The notes under the pieces: generated by a model
Seen by the model: only the letters and a program-made list of their open reading frames with translations
Database searches by the model: none
What the model was told of the DNA's origin: nothing
Part shown: positions 48,122 through 58,379 of the stretch, piece after piece
Position numbering within the stretch: position 1 is the first letter of the stretch
Layout of the letters: each line of letters starts with the position of its first letter
Program-made: the position numbers and the translations under genes
Assembly: GCA_001465935.1 (NCBI GenBank)
Contig: LNKV01000033.1
Span: 930,001-994,000 of the forward strand
DNA: 64,000 nucleotides
Origin: Clarireedia homoeocarpa
Taxonomy: Eukaryota > Ascomycota > Leotiomycetes > Helotiales > Rutstroemiaceae
Direction of reading: 5' to 3'

Positions 48122-49640
48122 TTGAATGAGGAGTTGGATGCGACCGAAGGTCGAAGTTGAGTAGCTGTAAATATTGTAATTAATTGATTGTACATAGTCG
48201 GCCTAGTAGCTGTGCCTCCGATAATGGAACTTAATGACCTCGCATTCTCAGTTAATCGCGTTTGCGCTTGTGCGACGGTGATATGAAGGCTTTTTTCCTT
48301 TGGTGCGTGGTGACATCGTTGGTGGTGGTGATAGTGTCAAGTTGTGCTTGAGTCATTTGCATCCTCGATTGAATCTTGCATGAGTCATGCATTTTCCCTC
48401 TTAGTACTAGTGTACATACAACCAGGCACGTTCCCGAGCACATATTGAGGATTGCAACAGGTTACTTAGTAGTTAGTACTGTAACAGCATCCTGCAAACA
48501 AAAAACTAGACAATCGTTACCTCGACTGAAGATATGCTGTTTCGGGGCAGTTATCGTGCCTGTTACTATGCAGCCTATCCACGCCACCTTCGCTCCTCTT
48601 GTCATTCGCTCGAGATGATTCAACCATCACAGACAACCCCAACAGTATATGACAAGGTTCTAACATTTTACATACATGGCATTGTAGACAATACTCTTGG
48701 TATACAACCCGAATTCAGCGTTCGACTGCGAGACCTGCCTCACGATCCCATCGCTCTGCTCTTCAGCACTTACCACGCAGAAGCCTTTCCATGTTCTTGA
48801 TACACTCTAAACATCATGAGCGAGTTTCTATATGATTACAACAGTCTTTCCAAGTGGTTAGATCGTCTTAAACCACTTTCTATAGATAATTTTTGGAAAG
48901 TCTTCTCAGAAGTATGATGGAGGGAGTATGAGATGGAGGTATCCAGTGTTACTGGTTCCTGGACTATTCCTTTACCATTACGCTAGACCTGTAGTTAGGG
49001 ATAATGGAAGATCGCATTCTTCCATCAATAAATACTCCCGATACAAGAAGGTGGACATTGGTCCGAGAAAGAATGGAAACGTTGCGACTCCGTACCCTCC
49101 TTTGACAACATCCACAAGTTTCGATTTAATCTCAAGATACTGTACCTATGAGCATTAATTCGCTTTCAACCTTGGTACAAGGCAAATGGCTGGACGACCA
49201 AACACTCATGGAGTCATGGGAGCGATCATTTCAAGCAACATCAAGCTGCCTACGACCCCCCAGCTCGTCGATCTCAACTCGTCGATTGTCTAGGTGGTAA
49301 GACGGATTCACTCAGTTACAAAAAGCTTCGGAAATTGGTTGCGAAGTGTATATATTCCCCTGCCTGGCAATTGTATAACTAACTGTTCAATTTAGGGTGT
49401 GTCTTCCTACACACGTGGGAGGAAACCACTGGATCGCGATATAGGCCAATAAATCAGTTAATAAATAGGGGACTTATTGTTACGACAGCCTAGGTTCAGA
49501 GGGACATGTGGAAGAGGGAAGCACCACGCTTTGAAAGAGGCTCGAGGACCACATCAAGCCACAACCCGGGAGAGAGAAGCTATAGCTCTTCTACATCAGA
49601 ATCAAGATCGGCCGATAGGGAGTAAAAATAATATGCAGTA
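48122..49640. other. Gene-poor start of the second accessory island
   Basis: Only short frames with no recognisable domain. Sequence near 49380-49640 looks like decayed mobile DNA (short unrelated blocks) but shows no reverse transcriptase or transposase motif. Nothing else supportable. Confidence 0.35.
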
Positions 49641-49654
49641 AATATATATATACG

Positions 49655-49775
49655 TTTTCAATGTCTAAGTTTCACATAGACAATCAAATATATCAGTTCT
49701 CAATATCTATATCTCACTTAAATAATCAAATGTATAAGTTCTCAATGTCTATACTTCACTTGGATAAGAAACGGT
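49655..49775 (+). repeat. About 45-bp tandem repeat related to the 28-30 kb arrays
   Basis: Three imperfect units containing AGTTCTCAATRTCTATA, CTTCACTT and ATAATCAAATGTAT elements. The AGTTCT...CTCACTT portion resembles the beginning of array 1 at about 28570-28600 (AGTTCTTGATGTCCAAATC). Confidence 0.6.
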
Positions 49776-49890
49776 TACGAGAGTGAGAGAATAATGGAAG
49801 TTAAAAGTTTGTATTATTTTCTATAGAATCAAGTAGAAGGAAGGAAGTACATGAAGATTAACCATCATATTCGGCGAAGGAAGTTCACCT

Positions 49891-50200
49891 CTAAAGAGGC
49901 TCCAAAAACCACCACTCCAAAAACCACCACACATCAAGTATCAAACCGAGTCCCAACGGTCGACACCACCGACGAAACATCCTATTATAAGGTGAGTAAC
50001 TGTTGAATTTTGAAAACCCAAAGATTGAACTTACATCTATGCTATCATCTTCCTCTCGGTCACCATCGACCAACCTCTCAGCTAGTTCATCGTGCTGCGC
50101 TGGGCTCATGGCTGCCAACGCCTCCAAGCGTGACATCCCAATCCTTCGGAGACCCTCTAGAAGGGCCGGCGAAGAGGGGTTATCTCTATAGAGACTTCGA
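49891..50200 (-). pseudogene. Inverted second copy of the SRLEALAAMSPAQHDEL gene end
   Basis: On the minus strand this matches the C-terminal exon of the plus-strand gene at 50785-51216, including MSRLEALAAMSPAQHDELAE, an acidic DGDREEDD end, and about 70 bp beyond the stop of the other copy. Here the stop is changed so that GTAAGT follows, and an intron ending TTATAATAG (49985-50037) could join to a further exon. Upstream it runs into a palindrome and loses its Cys-rich part. I take it as a truncated inverted duplicate. Confidence 0.65.
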
Positions 50201-50295
50201 TATACATTATATCTGTATTGTTCTCGAAGTCCCTATAGAGATAACCCCCTTCGCCTATCTCCTAGAGGGTCTACAAAGATTTGGAATGTCGCGTA
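50128..50295. repeat. Long palindrome with 73-bp arms
   Basis: The left arm 50128-50200 and right arm 50222-50295 are imperfect reverse complements around a 21-bp AT-rich loop. Both arms contain the coding block for GLRRxGMSR. Matching blocks include CTATAGAGATAACCCC and CTAGAGGGTCT. RNA from either strand would fold into a long hairpin. Confidence 0.85.
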
Positions 50296-50523
50296 GTGAG
50301 GTATTGGAGGGAAACTAACCAGAGAGAGTCTAAGTCGGAATCTTCTTCGATAGAGTCGCCTAAGGCAAAATTATAAACTTGATTCCAATTGCAAAGATAG
50401 AGGGGTGATACGTACGAATTGGCATCGGGTGATGGGGGGGGGGAATGCGGCGAGGGGGGGAGGGGGCAATGCGGTCGGGGGGGCATTGCAATTCCCTTTT
50501 CAACACTGACCTTCACTTCAAAG

Positions 50524-50718
50524 GCCACAATGGTATTTACGATTTCGAACCATGGACATAGTCCCAGCGTGGAACTCTTTATGAGTAGTAAGTAAATCTT
50601 TATCTTCATTACTATACTTACTTTTCAATACCTAACATTCACTTCAAAGGCCACAATAGTTCCAGACGACCCAGTGTCGAACCATGGGCATAGCCCCAGC
50701 GTGGAACTCTTTATGAGT
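50524..50718 (+). repeat. Two tandem HGHSPSVELFMS exon-intron units
   Basis: Unit 1 (50524-50586, 63 bp) and unit 2 (50650-50718, 69 bp) each begin GCCACAAT, encode SNHGHSPSVELFMS in the same frame, and are followed by a GTAAGT donor and a roughly 60-nt intron ending TTCAAAG. The third unit start (50779) shares the first 21 bp then diverges into the Cys-rich gene. The phase between units 1 and 2 is not clean (an extra A before the donor), so not all copies may be translated. Confidence 0.75.
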
Positions 50719-50784
50719 GTAAGTAATCTCCATCTTCATTACCCTACTGACTTTTCAACACTGACATTCACTTCAAAGGCCACA

Positions 50785-51216
50785 ATGGTTCCAGACGACT
50801 TGGACTCTCTGTATTCAGAGAGAGATCGGTTCACTTATAACAGAGTCACGCAGTAAGTTTGCTTCTTTTCTTCTTCCATCTTTTCTTACTATCTGCGTCT
50901 CAACTTTCGAATGATAGCTAACTGTTTCGGTAGCCACTGTTGCCAACTTTGTCTTCACGTTGGTCGTAAGCGGATTGACTTCAGCCGGAATCAGGGGAGA
51001 TTTCGAGAGTCGCGTCCGCTGCATACATTGTGTCGGAACTGTGTTCGGTGTCTGGAGAGAGGTGACCCCCCGTCGTCGGCCATTGTGGAAGGTCTCCGAA
51101 GGTTTGGCATGTCACGCCTGGAGGCTTTGGCAGCCATGAGCCCGGCGCAGCATGATGAACTGGCTGCGAGGTTGATGGATGGAGATAGAGAGGATGATAA
51201 GGATATAGATTTTTAA
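50785..51216 (+). CDS. Small Cys-rich protein with SRLEALAAMSPAQHDEL C-terminus
   Basis: Two exons, 50785-50852 and 50934-51216, giving 116 aa; the 81-nt intron has a GTAAGT donor and TAG acceptor and joins in phase. The ATG has a good context (CCACAATGG). An in-phase upstream exon (50650-50718) could add an HGHSPSVELFMS segment if translation starts earlier. Features: HCCQLCLHVG and TLCRNCVRC give two CxxC-type pairs separated by about 25 residues (DFSRNQGRFRESRPLH between), which could form a zinc ribbon or treble clef. The C-terminal half is helical and acidic. I do not recognise the family. The exon is also present in inverted orientation at 49.9-50.2 kb. Confidence 0.5.
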
Positions 51217-51396
51217 GTTCAATCTTTGGGTTTTCAAAATTCAACAGTTACTCACTTTATAATAGGATAATTCGTTAGTAGTGTCTACAGTTATGACTAG
51301 ATTTGATGCTTAATGTATAGTGAATTTTAGAACCTCGTCAGAGGTGACTCCCTTCTCTAAGTATGATAGTTAATCTTCCTGTACTTCAACTTTATT

Positions 51397-51474
51397 TTAT
51401 TGGAAATAATACAGACTTCCATTTATTGGAAATAATACAGACTTCCATTTATTGGAAATAATACAGACTTCCAT
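51397..51474 (+). repeat. Three perfect 26-bp tandem units
   Basis: Three consecutive identical copies containing TTGGAAATAATACAGACTTC at 51397-51422, 51423-51448 and 51449-51474. They lie in a gene-free segment with no known element nearby. Confidence 0.93.
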
Positions 51475-51971
51475 TCTTCTCTCGCTCTCGTAACCGTTTC
51501 TTGTCTTGTGATGTGAGCACTTCTATGTATGACCTTTCTCTCAAGTAGGCAGCGGCGTGAGACCCCATGGGCCGGGGTTTCAACTTCTTGTTCCATCCAC
51601 TGGGTTTCCACCGCAGCCTAGAGATCTCTCTCACGGGGAAGATCTCTCTCATGGGGAAAGTTGGTTGTGCCTGCCTCCTCGCACTTTCCCTGCACGCAGA
51701 TCTTGATTTGTACGTCCAATCCAATGAAGAACAAGCACGCAGTACCTCTCTCGGCACTCTGATCGCGAGACGTAGCTAGCCATTCGCGCTTTCCATAACC
51801 CAACACTAATCTTCCATATTCGCTTAACTCTCTGCTTCGTCTGTTGATTCTACATCGTCTGCTTCTTTCTCTACTTTTTTTCTTTACCTTCTTTCAATCA
51901 CAATCACAATCATCCTACTTTCAACTCCATCCAACTTTCACTTTCACCTTACTTCAAACTTCATCTTCGAA
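51475..51971. other. Gene-free spacer with CT-rich end
   Basis: Short frames only. The last 130 bp (about 51840-51970) are CT-rich with repeated CTTTCA and CTTCAT words, comparable to the tract before the MNSNSP module at 7746, and may be the promoter or 5' leader of the fragment that follows. Confidence 0.4.
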
Positions 51972-52127
51972 ATGAATTCCAATTCTCCCTCTGACAAAGC
52001 CGCACGGTGGATATCAGCTACTCGGGCTGTCCGTTCGAATTTCGACGATGCTCACTTCATGGGTTCCTTTGTTAAAAAATACACCAACAAGTTGTTTACT
52101 TCTAAGGTCATTCAGCACTTTTATTAG
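51972..52127 (+). pseudogene. MNSNSPSDK module, family fragment
   Basis: Opens with an ATG (MNSNSPSDKAARWISATRAV, then FDDAHFMGSFVKKYTNK) and stops after 51 codons. The start matches a second module at 7746 (MNSNSPTDK) that follows a similar CT-rich tract; the RWI...AHFMG part aligns loosely with RFI...AHTMG there after a frame change. The final codons (KVIQHFY) belong to the VIQHF module also found near 8400, 54060 and 56470. Probably the first exon of a broken family member rather than a 51-aa protein. Confidence 0.4.
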
Positions 52128-52129
52128 TG

Positions 52130-52190
52130 GTGCCGGCCAAAACGGCGACATCTCTCTGGTTGCTTCTGCAACTCAGGTTGGTAAGTTTAT
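52130..52190 (+). repeat. QNGDISLVASATQVG module
   Basis: Encodes GQNGDISLVASATQVG followed directly by a GTAAGT donor. A close copy (GQNGHISPVASATQVG, donor GTGAGT) lies at about 57220-57280 in the same orientation. The shared exon-donor boundary suggests a genuine exon edge preserved in both copies. Confidence 0.7.
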
Positions 52191-52230
52191 TATCCATTCA
52201 ATTTTCATCTTCGCTCATTGGCTTGTGTGC

Positions 52231-52302
52231 TGACTGAATCAAAGTTCATGACTGAATCAAAGTTCATGACTGAATCAAAGTTTATGACTGAATCAAAGTT
52301 CA
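52231..52302 (+). repeat. Four 18-bp tandem units (TGACTGAATCAAAGTTCA)
   Basis: Four units, one with a single C-to-T change. In one frame they read MTESKF four times. Each unit also carries a CTGA branch-like word and AAAG, so in a transcript crossing the preceding GTAAGT donor they would present repeated candidate 3' splice sites before the stronger TACTAAC...CAG at about 52343-52365. Confidence 0.92.
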
Positions 52303-52365
52303 TGACTTATAAGTATGCCCTCAATGATCACCCCATTTGACCCTTACTAACCTTTCTGGCACCAG

Positions 52366-52602
52366 GGTGCCCCCCAGCAACATGCTATACAACAATCGAT
52401 TCAAATCACGATCCCATCTTCCGCAGAACTGATTCAAGAGATCATGCCTCTACTGTCGAAATCATCTACAATTAGAAGAGCGGCAGAAAAGACACATGTT
52501 TTTTTAAGGCGATTCATGACGATGGCTGCACCAAGTGTCGATGTTGTATATGAATTCGTCTCATGTGAAATCCCAAAAGTGACGCCACTTCTAGAGAAGT
52601 GA
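52366..52602 (+). CDS. Putative exon, QITIPSSAELIQEIMPLLSK
   Basis: After a strong branch site (TACTAAC) and CAG acceptor, a frame of 78 codons runs to a TGA. It reads GAPQQHAIQQSIQITIPSSA, then a helical Leu/Ile/Lys-rich stretch and FLRRFMTMAAPSVDVVYEF. The stop lies inside the first copy of a 43-bp element, which supplies the last codons KVTPLLEK. Composition looks protein-like, but the join to the QNGDISL module upstream is out of phase, so I treat it as a fragment. Family unknown. Confidence 0.3.
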   Translation, partial: GAPQQHAIQQSIQITIPSSAELIQEIMPLLSKSSTIRRAAEKTHVFLRRFMTMAAPSVDVVYEFVSCEIPKVTPLLEK

Positions 52603-52617
52603 CAATTTTGGCTTATA
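52575..52617 (+). repeat. 43-bp palindrome-core element, copy 1
   Basis: Begins AAAAGTGACGCC, has the core CACTTCTAGAGAAGTG (7-bp arms, 2-bp centre), and ends GGCTTATA. Copies 2 and 3 have exactly the same length. The first 29 bases are identical to copy 2. Confidence 0.9.
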
Positions 52618-52936
52618 AATCTCACATCTCAGGCTATGGTGGTGATGATCTTGAGAATGTTATCATTACTGTCGCTGGATTCCTGTTACCGTATTGCAAT
52701 CCTATCACAAAGGTATGGCCATTCTTGTCTTGTCTCTAGCAGGCTCACAATTGAATAACATTTTATACAGATTGTCCCTCCCCTGTATCCACAAAAGGTA
52801 TGGAAATATGATACACACTCTCCTTTCATCTCTCCTCAATTTCACTGCTTCGATTCTCTCCTTCACTACTCTCACTCCCTACTATCTTTCAACTTTTTCT
52901 TTTGCTTCTTTCTTTTACATACTAATTCGTTGATAG

Positions 52937-53431
52937 AAACATATCATTGAACTGTCTGATGATGATGACTTGGAGCTCATTGGAGCGACCCCTATTCCTC
53001 CTGATCGCACATCTCGCAAGCGTTTAAATACCGGACTTCCTATCAAAACAATCACTTCCTGGAAGGTTAGCCGTTCAGTCCAGAACTCCCATGATCGCCT
53101 TTCAAAAGCCATCAAAAACACAACACTAAATACTACCTCATTTTCCGTACCCGCAAACTTAATACGTACACTATCAGCCATCCGTTTAGAAAATCGGTCT
53201 TGTCTTCTTACTACGATTGCCACAGATAAAATTAAGAAGTTTCTGTTTGACATTGCCCTTCATTTTCAACAGTTTTGTACGGCTGGCAATTCTTGTGGCA
53301 TTATCCGAACTGGTGACTCGTATGTCAAACTCATCCTACCTTGCACGAAATGCAAAATCGACCATTCTTATCGATTTAACATCCAGAGATTTCTGATTGT
53401 TTGTTGTGGCTATATCTCGGATCACATGTAA
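52937..53431 (+). CDS. Putative exon of an unknown gene (ELSDDDDLELIG...)
   Basis: Open from a possible acceptor (GTTGATAG at 52929-52936) to a TAA at 53429-53431, about 164 codons. It starts KHIIELSDDDDLELIGATPI, continues with a basic stretch (RTSRKRLNT, SRSVQNSHDRLSKAIKN) and a Cys-containing part (FCTAGNSCGIIR, LPCTKCKIDHSYRF). It has no in-frame ATG before 52970 that I would choose with confidence. The stop is directly at the start of the second 43-bp element. I do not recognise it; the codon pattern looks more coding-like than the surroundings. Confidence 0.35.
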   Translation, partial: KHIIELSDDDDLELIGATPIPPDRTSRKRLNTGLPIKTITSWKVSRSVQNSHDRLSKAIKNTTLNTTSFSVPANLIRTLSAIRLENRSCLLTTIATDKIKKFLFDIALHFQQFCTAGNSCGIIRTGDSYVKLILPCTKCKIDHSYRFNIQRFLIVCCGYISDHM

Positions 53432-53472
53432 AAGTGACGCCACTTCTAGAGAAGTGACTATGAGGGCTTATA
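53430..53472 (+). repeat. 43-bp palindrome-core element, copy 2
   Basis: Same layout and length as copy 1; differs only in the seven or so bases between GTGAC and GGCTTATA. It overlaps the stop codon of the upstream open frame. Confidence 0.9.
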
Positions 53473-53650
53473 TGGCTCTTACATCACACCCAACTCGACA
53501 ATTTCCTCAAAGGCTACTTTCAATGCTCGCATACCTGTCCAACATCACGATGTCTGATACCCTCCGACTTGCTCCCAGGTAAGCACATCCTCTATCTTTG
53601 TTCAGTTTGTATAAACCTGCTTCTAAATTTCAAATCTTTATGTAATTCAA

Positions 53651-54033
53651 GCGACTCACATGTTAAATTAACAGAGACTTCACAACAGAATATCAATCGC
53701 AAACCGTGTCATTCTATCATGCGAACCGATCCGAATTTCGTCTGCATTGACCACACGCCGCCTTGTCATTCCACACAGTCAAATGTGGCGCAGCATCTTT
53801 ATAATAAATCAAAGGTCACGATTAATCTCGGTATAATTGAGGGGCTGGACATTAGTAAGGAATTCGGTTTGCCCTCTCGGAACCATCATGGTGACTGTGA
53901 CGACTGCATCCATATGAGTCGTGCACGCATAAGCCGTATAGGCAGCCATGGCATTAGCCGACATGCATGCCGCATCGCTGAGTCATGCCCTGGGTCATGC
54001 GGGCTATATAAGGCCTCCTCTTCTTGTACATAG
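53651..54033 (+). CDS. Putative exon, Cys/His-bearing
   Basis: Open frame after a possible AAG acceptor, about 127 codons to a stop at 54031-54033. It reads SDSHVKLTETSQQNINRKPC and later HTPPCHSTQ, GDCDDCIHMSRARI and CRIAESCPGSC. Several Cys and His are present but no standard finger spacing. Could be a further exon of the same broken gene as 52937-53431. Family unknown. Confidence 0.2.
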
Positions 54034-54274
54034 TCTTAGTTCTTCAGTTCAATATTCTAAGGTCATTCAGCATCCTAAATCGGTGGTCTCGTCACAGTGA
54101 CCCCCTATCTGGAATACGTACGACTTTCAGAATTTCCGTGGACACACCATAAGTCATCACAATCACATACATTTCCAAGAGAATGTCTTTCTAACGCTTA
54201 TTTTTAGAAGGCTTATGACAATGAATGAGATGGATGGACTAGAGCGAGTTTTTGTTGAGCATAGGTTGACATGA

Positions 54275-54574
54275 CCCAAGGATGATTGTGTTCCTCTTGT
54301 GAAAGCACATGTTCTTTACAAATGCCATGTCAATGATTGTTTGTTGGGATTCAATGAACGGAAAGATGTTGTAAAACATTGGGAACGAGTTCACCAGTTG
54401 CGTGTTGATGAGGATGTTGCGAAAGGCAGGCTAAATGCGTGGATTTGTGGTTTGGGACATTGCGATGCTTCGTACACAAAGCGGGACAATTTGGTCAGGC
54501 ATCGCAAATCGAAAGCTGGAACACGAGGGCACCCACCGTATGGGTATAATGGGTCAGACATTGACGATGAATGA
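54275..54574 (+). pseudogene. C2H2 zinc-finger fragment
   Basis: An open frame without ATG carries two C2H2-type fingers: YKCHVNDCLLGFNERKDVVK followed by HWERVH (C-x4-C-x12-H-x4-H), and WICGLGHCDASYTKRDNLVR followed by H and a later H. It ends GYNGSDIDDE. A third, partial Cys/His set lies just upstream (DDCVPLVKAH). Fungal transcription-factor-like DNA-binding fingers are the best reading. The 5' part is missing or frame-broken. Confidence 0.5.
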
Positions 54575-54651
54575 AATTTGAAATATTGATGCAAATTATA
54601 TTTGATCTTTTTTGGTGATTTAAATTATTCATGGCCGAGGCCAATCTCAAG

Positions 54652-55600
54652 AATGAACCTCGATCTCTCGATGCCTCAATCTCTCGATTCCTGATATGTA
54701 GATAGAGGTACGAGCCAGCAAGAAGGGAAGAGAAAGCGACTTCACTTCAACGACTTCACAATCGGATGACAATATACTCTCAATCTCGTACCAAACAGGC
54801 TCCTGTCCTTCTCACTAAATCTTTCGTGTGAGGTTGTGTTTGTCTATACTCTCTATCTCCTACTTTTTCTTCTTCTCTTTTTTTCTTCAGACAAACAACA
54901 AACCACAAAATCTTTTCTCTACTTCATGACTTTTATAACCTTCATAGTCAATCTTTGTGTCCATTAAACTTCTACCTCCTATCATATTCTTTCATTATTG
55001 TATGTTTTATGATTGCTGACCCTGTATGCTGCTGTCTTAGTGTCTCCAAACTGACGAACCAGAAGACCACGAAGAAATAAACGCGCAAATGAAGCGAGAT
55101 ACCGCCATCAACGATGGCAGAGACGCAGTCATGCTGACCCGTACGATCGGGCTGTCGTTCGCGAATATGCTCGTATGGGACCTGGGAACTCTTACCGAGG
55201 AATCGACGATGGCAACAACTTCGCCGCGTCGTCTGTCCTTGCCACGTCGTCTGTCCCTCCAGCCCTGTCGATTCCCGCTGCCTCTGCTGCCTCTGCTGCT
55301 ACTACCGGTGGCACTACCGCCTCGTCTATCTCTACCGTCTCGTCTGGTCAAATACAATTGGGGTCCCTTGTAGGTGACCATCCAGACCAAAACGACTACA
55401 CCTCTCCGCTCACGTTTTCTCCACCTCGTTGCCCGATGGCGATTTGTGCGTATCACCCTTCTATCTTTGCAATGGAATCAAGTTCGTAATTTTGCCTTAC
55501 GTGAAACACTGACCTTCGCTTCAAAAGCCACAATGGTATTTACGATTTCGAGCCATGGACATAGTCCCAGCGTGGAATCCTTTATGAGTAGTAAGTAAAT
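54652..55600 (+). repeat. Mosaic gene-family copy C
   Basis: Begins with a conserved upstream region (54652-54975) that matches 10475-10120 in reverse, including a CT-rich tract and GACAAACAACAAACCAC. Then: Lys/Thr-rich module (about 55035-55110), a module encoding PGNSYRGIDDGNN (about 55160-55215), the Ala/Ser-rich module with SSISTVSSGQIQLGSLVGDH (about 55225-55380), and a 63-bp HGHSPSVE unit (55527-55589) followed by GTAAGT. Several stops interrupt any single reading frame. The gene product, if any member is intact elsewhere, is unknown. Confidence 0.7.
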
Positions 55601-55639
55601 ATCTATCTTCATTACCTTACTGACTTTTCAACACTAACA

Positions 55640-57070
55640 TTATTGTATGTTTTATGATTGCTGACCCTATGTGCTGCTGTCTTAGTGCCTCCAAATTCGA
55701 GAACCAGAAGACCATGATTCATGAAGAAACCAACTCGCAAATGAAGCAAGATACCGACATCAACGATGGCAGAGACCACGAAGGAACCATTTCGTTTCGT
55801 TCCTTCAAACTCACGAACAAGAAAATCCCAAAAGAACCAACTCGCCAACGAGGCGAAGTACAGACATCGACAATGGCAACAACGTAGCCATTCAAACCCA
55901 AATGATCCAGATGTGGTTCATGAATATGCTTACATGGGGCCTGGAAATTCGTACTGGTGCTACTATTGGTAGTGGAACTCTTTAAAAGTGGTAAGTAATC
56001 TTCCATCCCCATTCAATTTCTTTCCATTCCCTTCTTTTCAACACTGACCTTCATTCCAAAGGCCACAATGGTATTACGAAGTCGAACCGTGGACATAGCC
56101 CCAATGTGGATATGAGTGGTAAGTAAATCTCTATCTTCATTACCCTACTGACTTTTCAACACTAACATTCACTTCACAGGCCACAATAGTTCCAGACGAT
56201 CTGGTATCGAACCATGGGCATAACCCTAGCGTGGAACTCTTAATGAGTAATAGACAGCGACACCAGACCAGAGCCCACAATGACATCTTGTGTCGCCGTC
56301 TATCACCCCAATTGGGATATCGATATGGACTCCATTGAACACACCAACTACGAGCGTAGCTGGCCAGAGGACATGAGCAACTTTTTCCCAGAGAAGACGC
56401 AAAGTTCCAGTGGGGTTTGTTAGGCCTAACTGGAGTCCTTGAATACCGCCGCCTCGTCTCCCCCGATTAAGATCATTCAGCATTTTTATTATTGGTCTCA
56501 TCACAGCGGCCATTCGCGAATATGCCCGCATGGGACCGGGAAACTCTTACCATGGAATGATGAGCATTCGTGGTGTCAGTGCAGTTCGCGTAAGTTTTAA
56601 TCTTTCTCTTCTTGTTTATCATAGTGTGGTTTGCAAATTGGCTTATGACTCTTTAGATCCCTCGCCGAAACCCTACTGCCTCGTCTGCCCCCGCAGCCTC
56701 CGTTGCCTCTGCTGCTACCATTGGTGCTGCTACCGCTGATGCCTCTGCAGCATCTACTTCTGCTGCCACTTCTGACGCCGCTGCTGGTCAGATACAATTG
56801 TGGCCCCTTATGGGCGACCACCCTCCTCCCTCCTCCCATCGGTGACGATGATCCGTATGCGGAGGAAATGTTGTCTTGTCCGTCGCCTTTGCACCCAGCT
56901 CGCGGTGAATAGTCATTTCTGTTCTGTGCCAGGTTCCTTTGGAGTCTCAACGGAGTGGTAAGTATTCCCGACCTTCTACCTTCTAATCAAATATTAATCT
57001 AAGTTTGAAGACTCTCCAAATCGCTGTTGGCGACAGTACTTACAAATTGCTGGTGGAGACTCTGGTTCAA
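55640..57070 (+). repeat. Mosaic gene-family copy D
   Basis: Modules in order: Lys/Thr-rich repeats in three versions (55655-55890; SKFENQKT, KLTNKKIPKEPTRQRGEV), an EYAYMGPGNSY piece (about 55918-55960), a VVELFKS tail, a short exon unit (56062-56117), a 69-bp unit (56180-56248), the YHPNWDIDMDSIEHTNYERS module (about 56255-56382), an IREYARMGPGNSYHGM module (56466-56560) with a GTAAGT donor, the Ala/Ser-rich GQIQL module (about 56655-56830), and the SGV version of the VPLE module (56927-57070). Order and content closely parallel copy A from its 69-bp unit onward. Confidence 0.72.
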
Positions 57071-58379
57071 ATAATGAAAGGTCTTATATTTCAAAGCTCT
57101 CTCTCTTCCTATTATCTGTGTGCAAATGTGATTGTGGCAGTGACTCTCATATTGACAACCTACTAACAACAGCAACAATAACAATAACAACCACAACCGG
57201 AGCCCCTTGTGGGTGACCCCCCTGTTGGCCAAAACGGCCACATCTCTCCAGTTGCTTCTGCGACTCAAGTTGGTGAGTTTCTCGTCACTTTAATTTGCAA
57301 TTTTCTGTCAAGGTGCTGTCATAACGACGGGAAGGTTAAATCCCATATTTCGCAGGCAGAAACTAAGCCAAGTGGTTGAGTTCACTTTCTCTTCAACACC
57401 CACACATACACACACAGTCCGTATTTCATACTCACACACTTCTTTTCCTTCGCACAACACCACGCCTTCCAACAGACCTCTTATCCCCTTTCCTCTGTTA
57501 TATTCTCTCTTCATATTATTTCTTTTATACATATCGTTACTTACTGGATCGTCATTAACTCTGTGTATCTTCATAGCGCGTTATTCTAATATAGAGACCT
57601 TCGTACGAACAAGATAGGAAGTAGAAACAAAACAGAACGTAGAAAAGTAAGAAGAGAGGGAAATAAGGAATAGCGGGAGAATAGTCATAGGAACCCAAAA
57701 GACCCACAAGTATTAAAGGCCTTTGAGACTATACACCCAGAAGGTATATATCTGGGAAAGATGTCTGTTCCGGGCATCGGTGCTGTTTCCGTATATTAAT
57801 CTCTATATTCTTCTTTTCTGTATCTATTATTAGTAATTGTTTTCGCTGACTCTTCTTAGATTAATCCCAAAGTAACTCCTACCCCTCCTATTTCTCAACA
57901 AGCACTATCTTGTAAGTTGTATTTCTGTATCGATCTATTACAACTAATATTCTTGATAAGTCCTTAGGTTCATTCAGGCAGACTACGATCGGATTGCGTA
58001 CAAGAACTCTAATAAAGGTAATAGCCTTTTCTTCTTTTTTGTATCTCTTTTCTGATCTTTTGGAGAATTATTCCCAGAAAAAGAGTTTTCTCGAACACAC
58101 TTGGAGCCCTCTCAGGGTGGTAAGTATCCCTGTCCTTCAGCTTCATGATGAATACTAACTTGAGTCTGAAGACCCCCCTTCTTTGCTTGGTAACGAGGAC
58201 CTATATACCGAAAAAAGGTTGCTTTTAGAGAAGTTGTCTTGCCAGTCGCTAATACATCTATATCGCTGTAAATAGTCATTTCTGTTTTCTGTCTCCCAAT
58301 CAAATGCTAATTTGAGTCGCAAGTACCTGTTATTGGCGATAAAGACCCTTACTGCGAAGAAGAGTTGCTTGAAGAAATA
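57071..58379. other. Spacer with a second QNGHISPVASATQVG module
   Basis: Contains the module at about 57220-57280 and otherwise AT- and CT-rich sequence without a clear gene. CACACA-rich and CT-rich tracts lie at 57395-57540. Sequence at 57340-57370 weakly resembles 52405-52440. Confidence 0.4.

Noticed and set aside
57317..57611. Possible solo LTR (TGTCATAACG...CGTACGAACA)
   Set aside because: TG...CA ends are present, but I see no 5-bp target duplication or internal retroelement, and part of it (57340-57370) resembles the family sequence at 52.4 kb.
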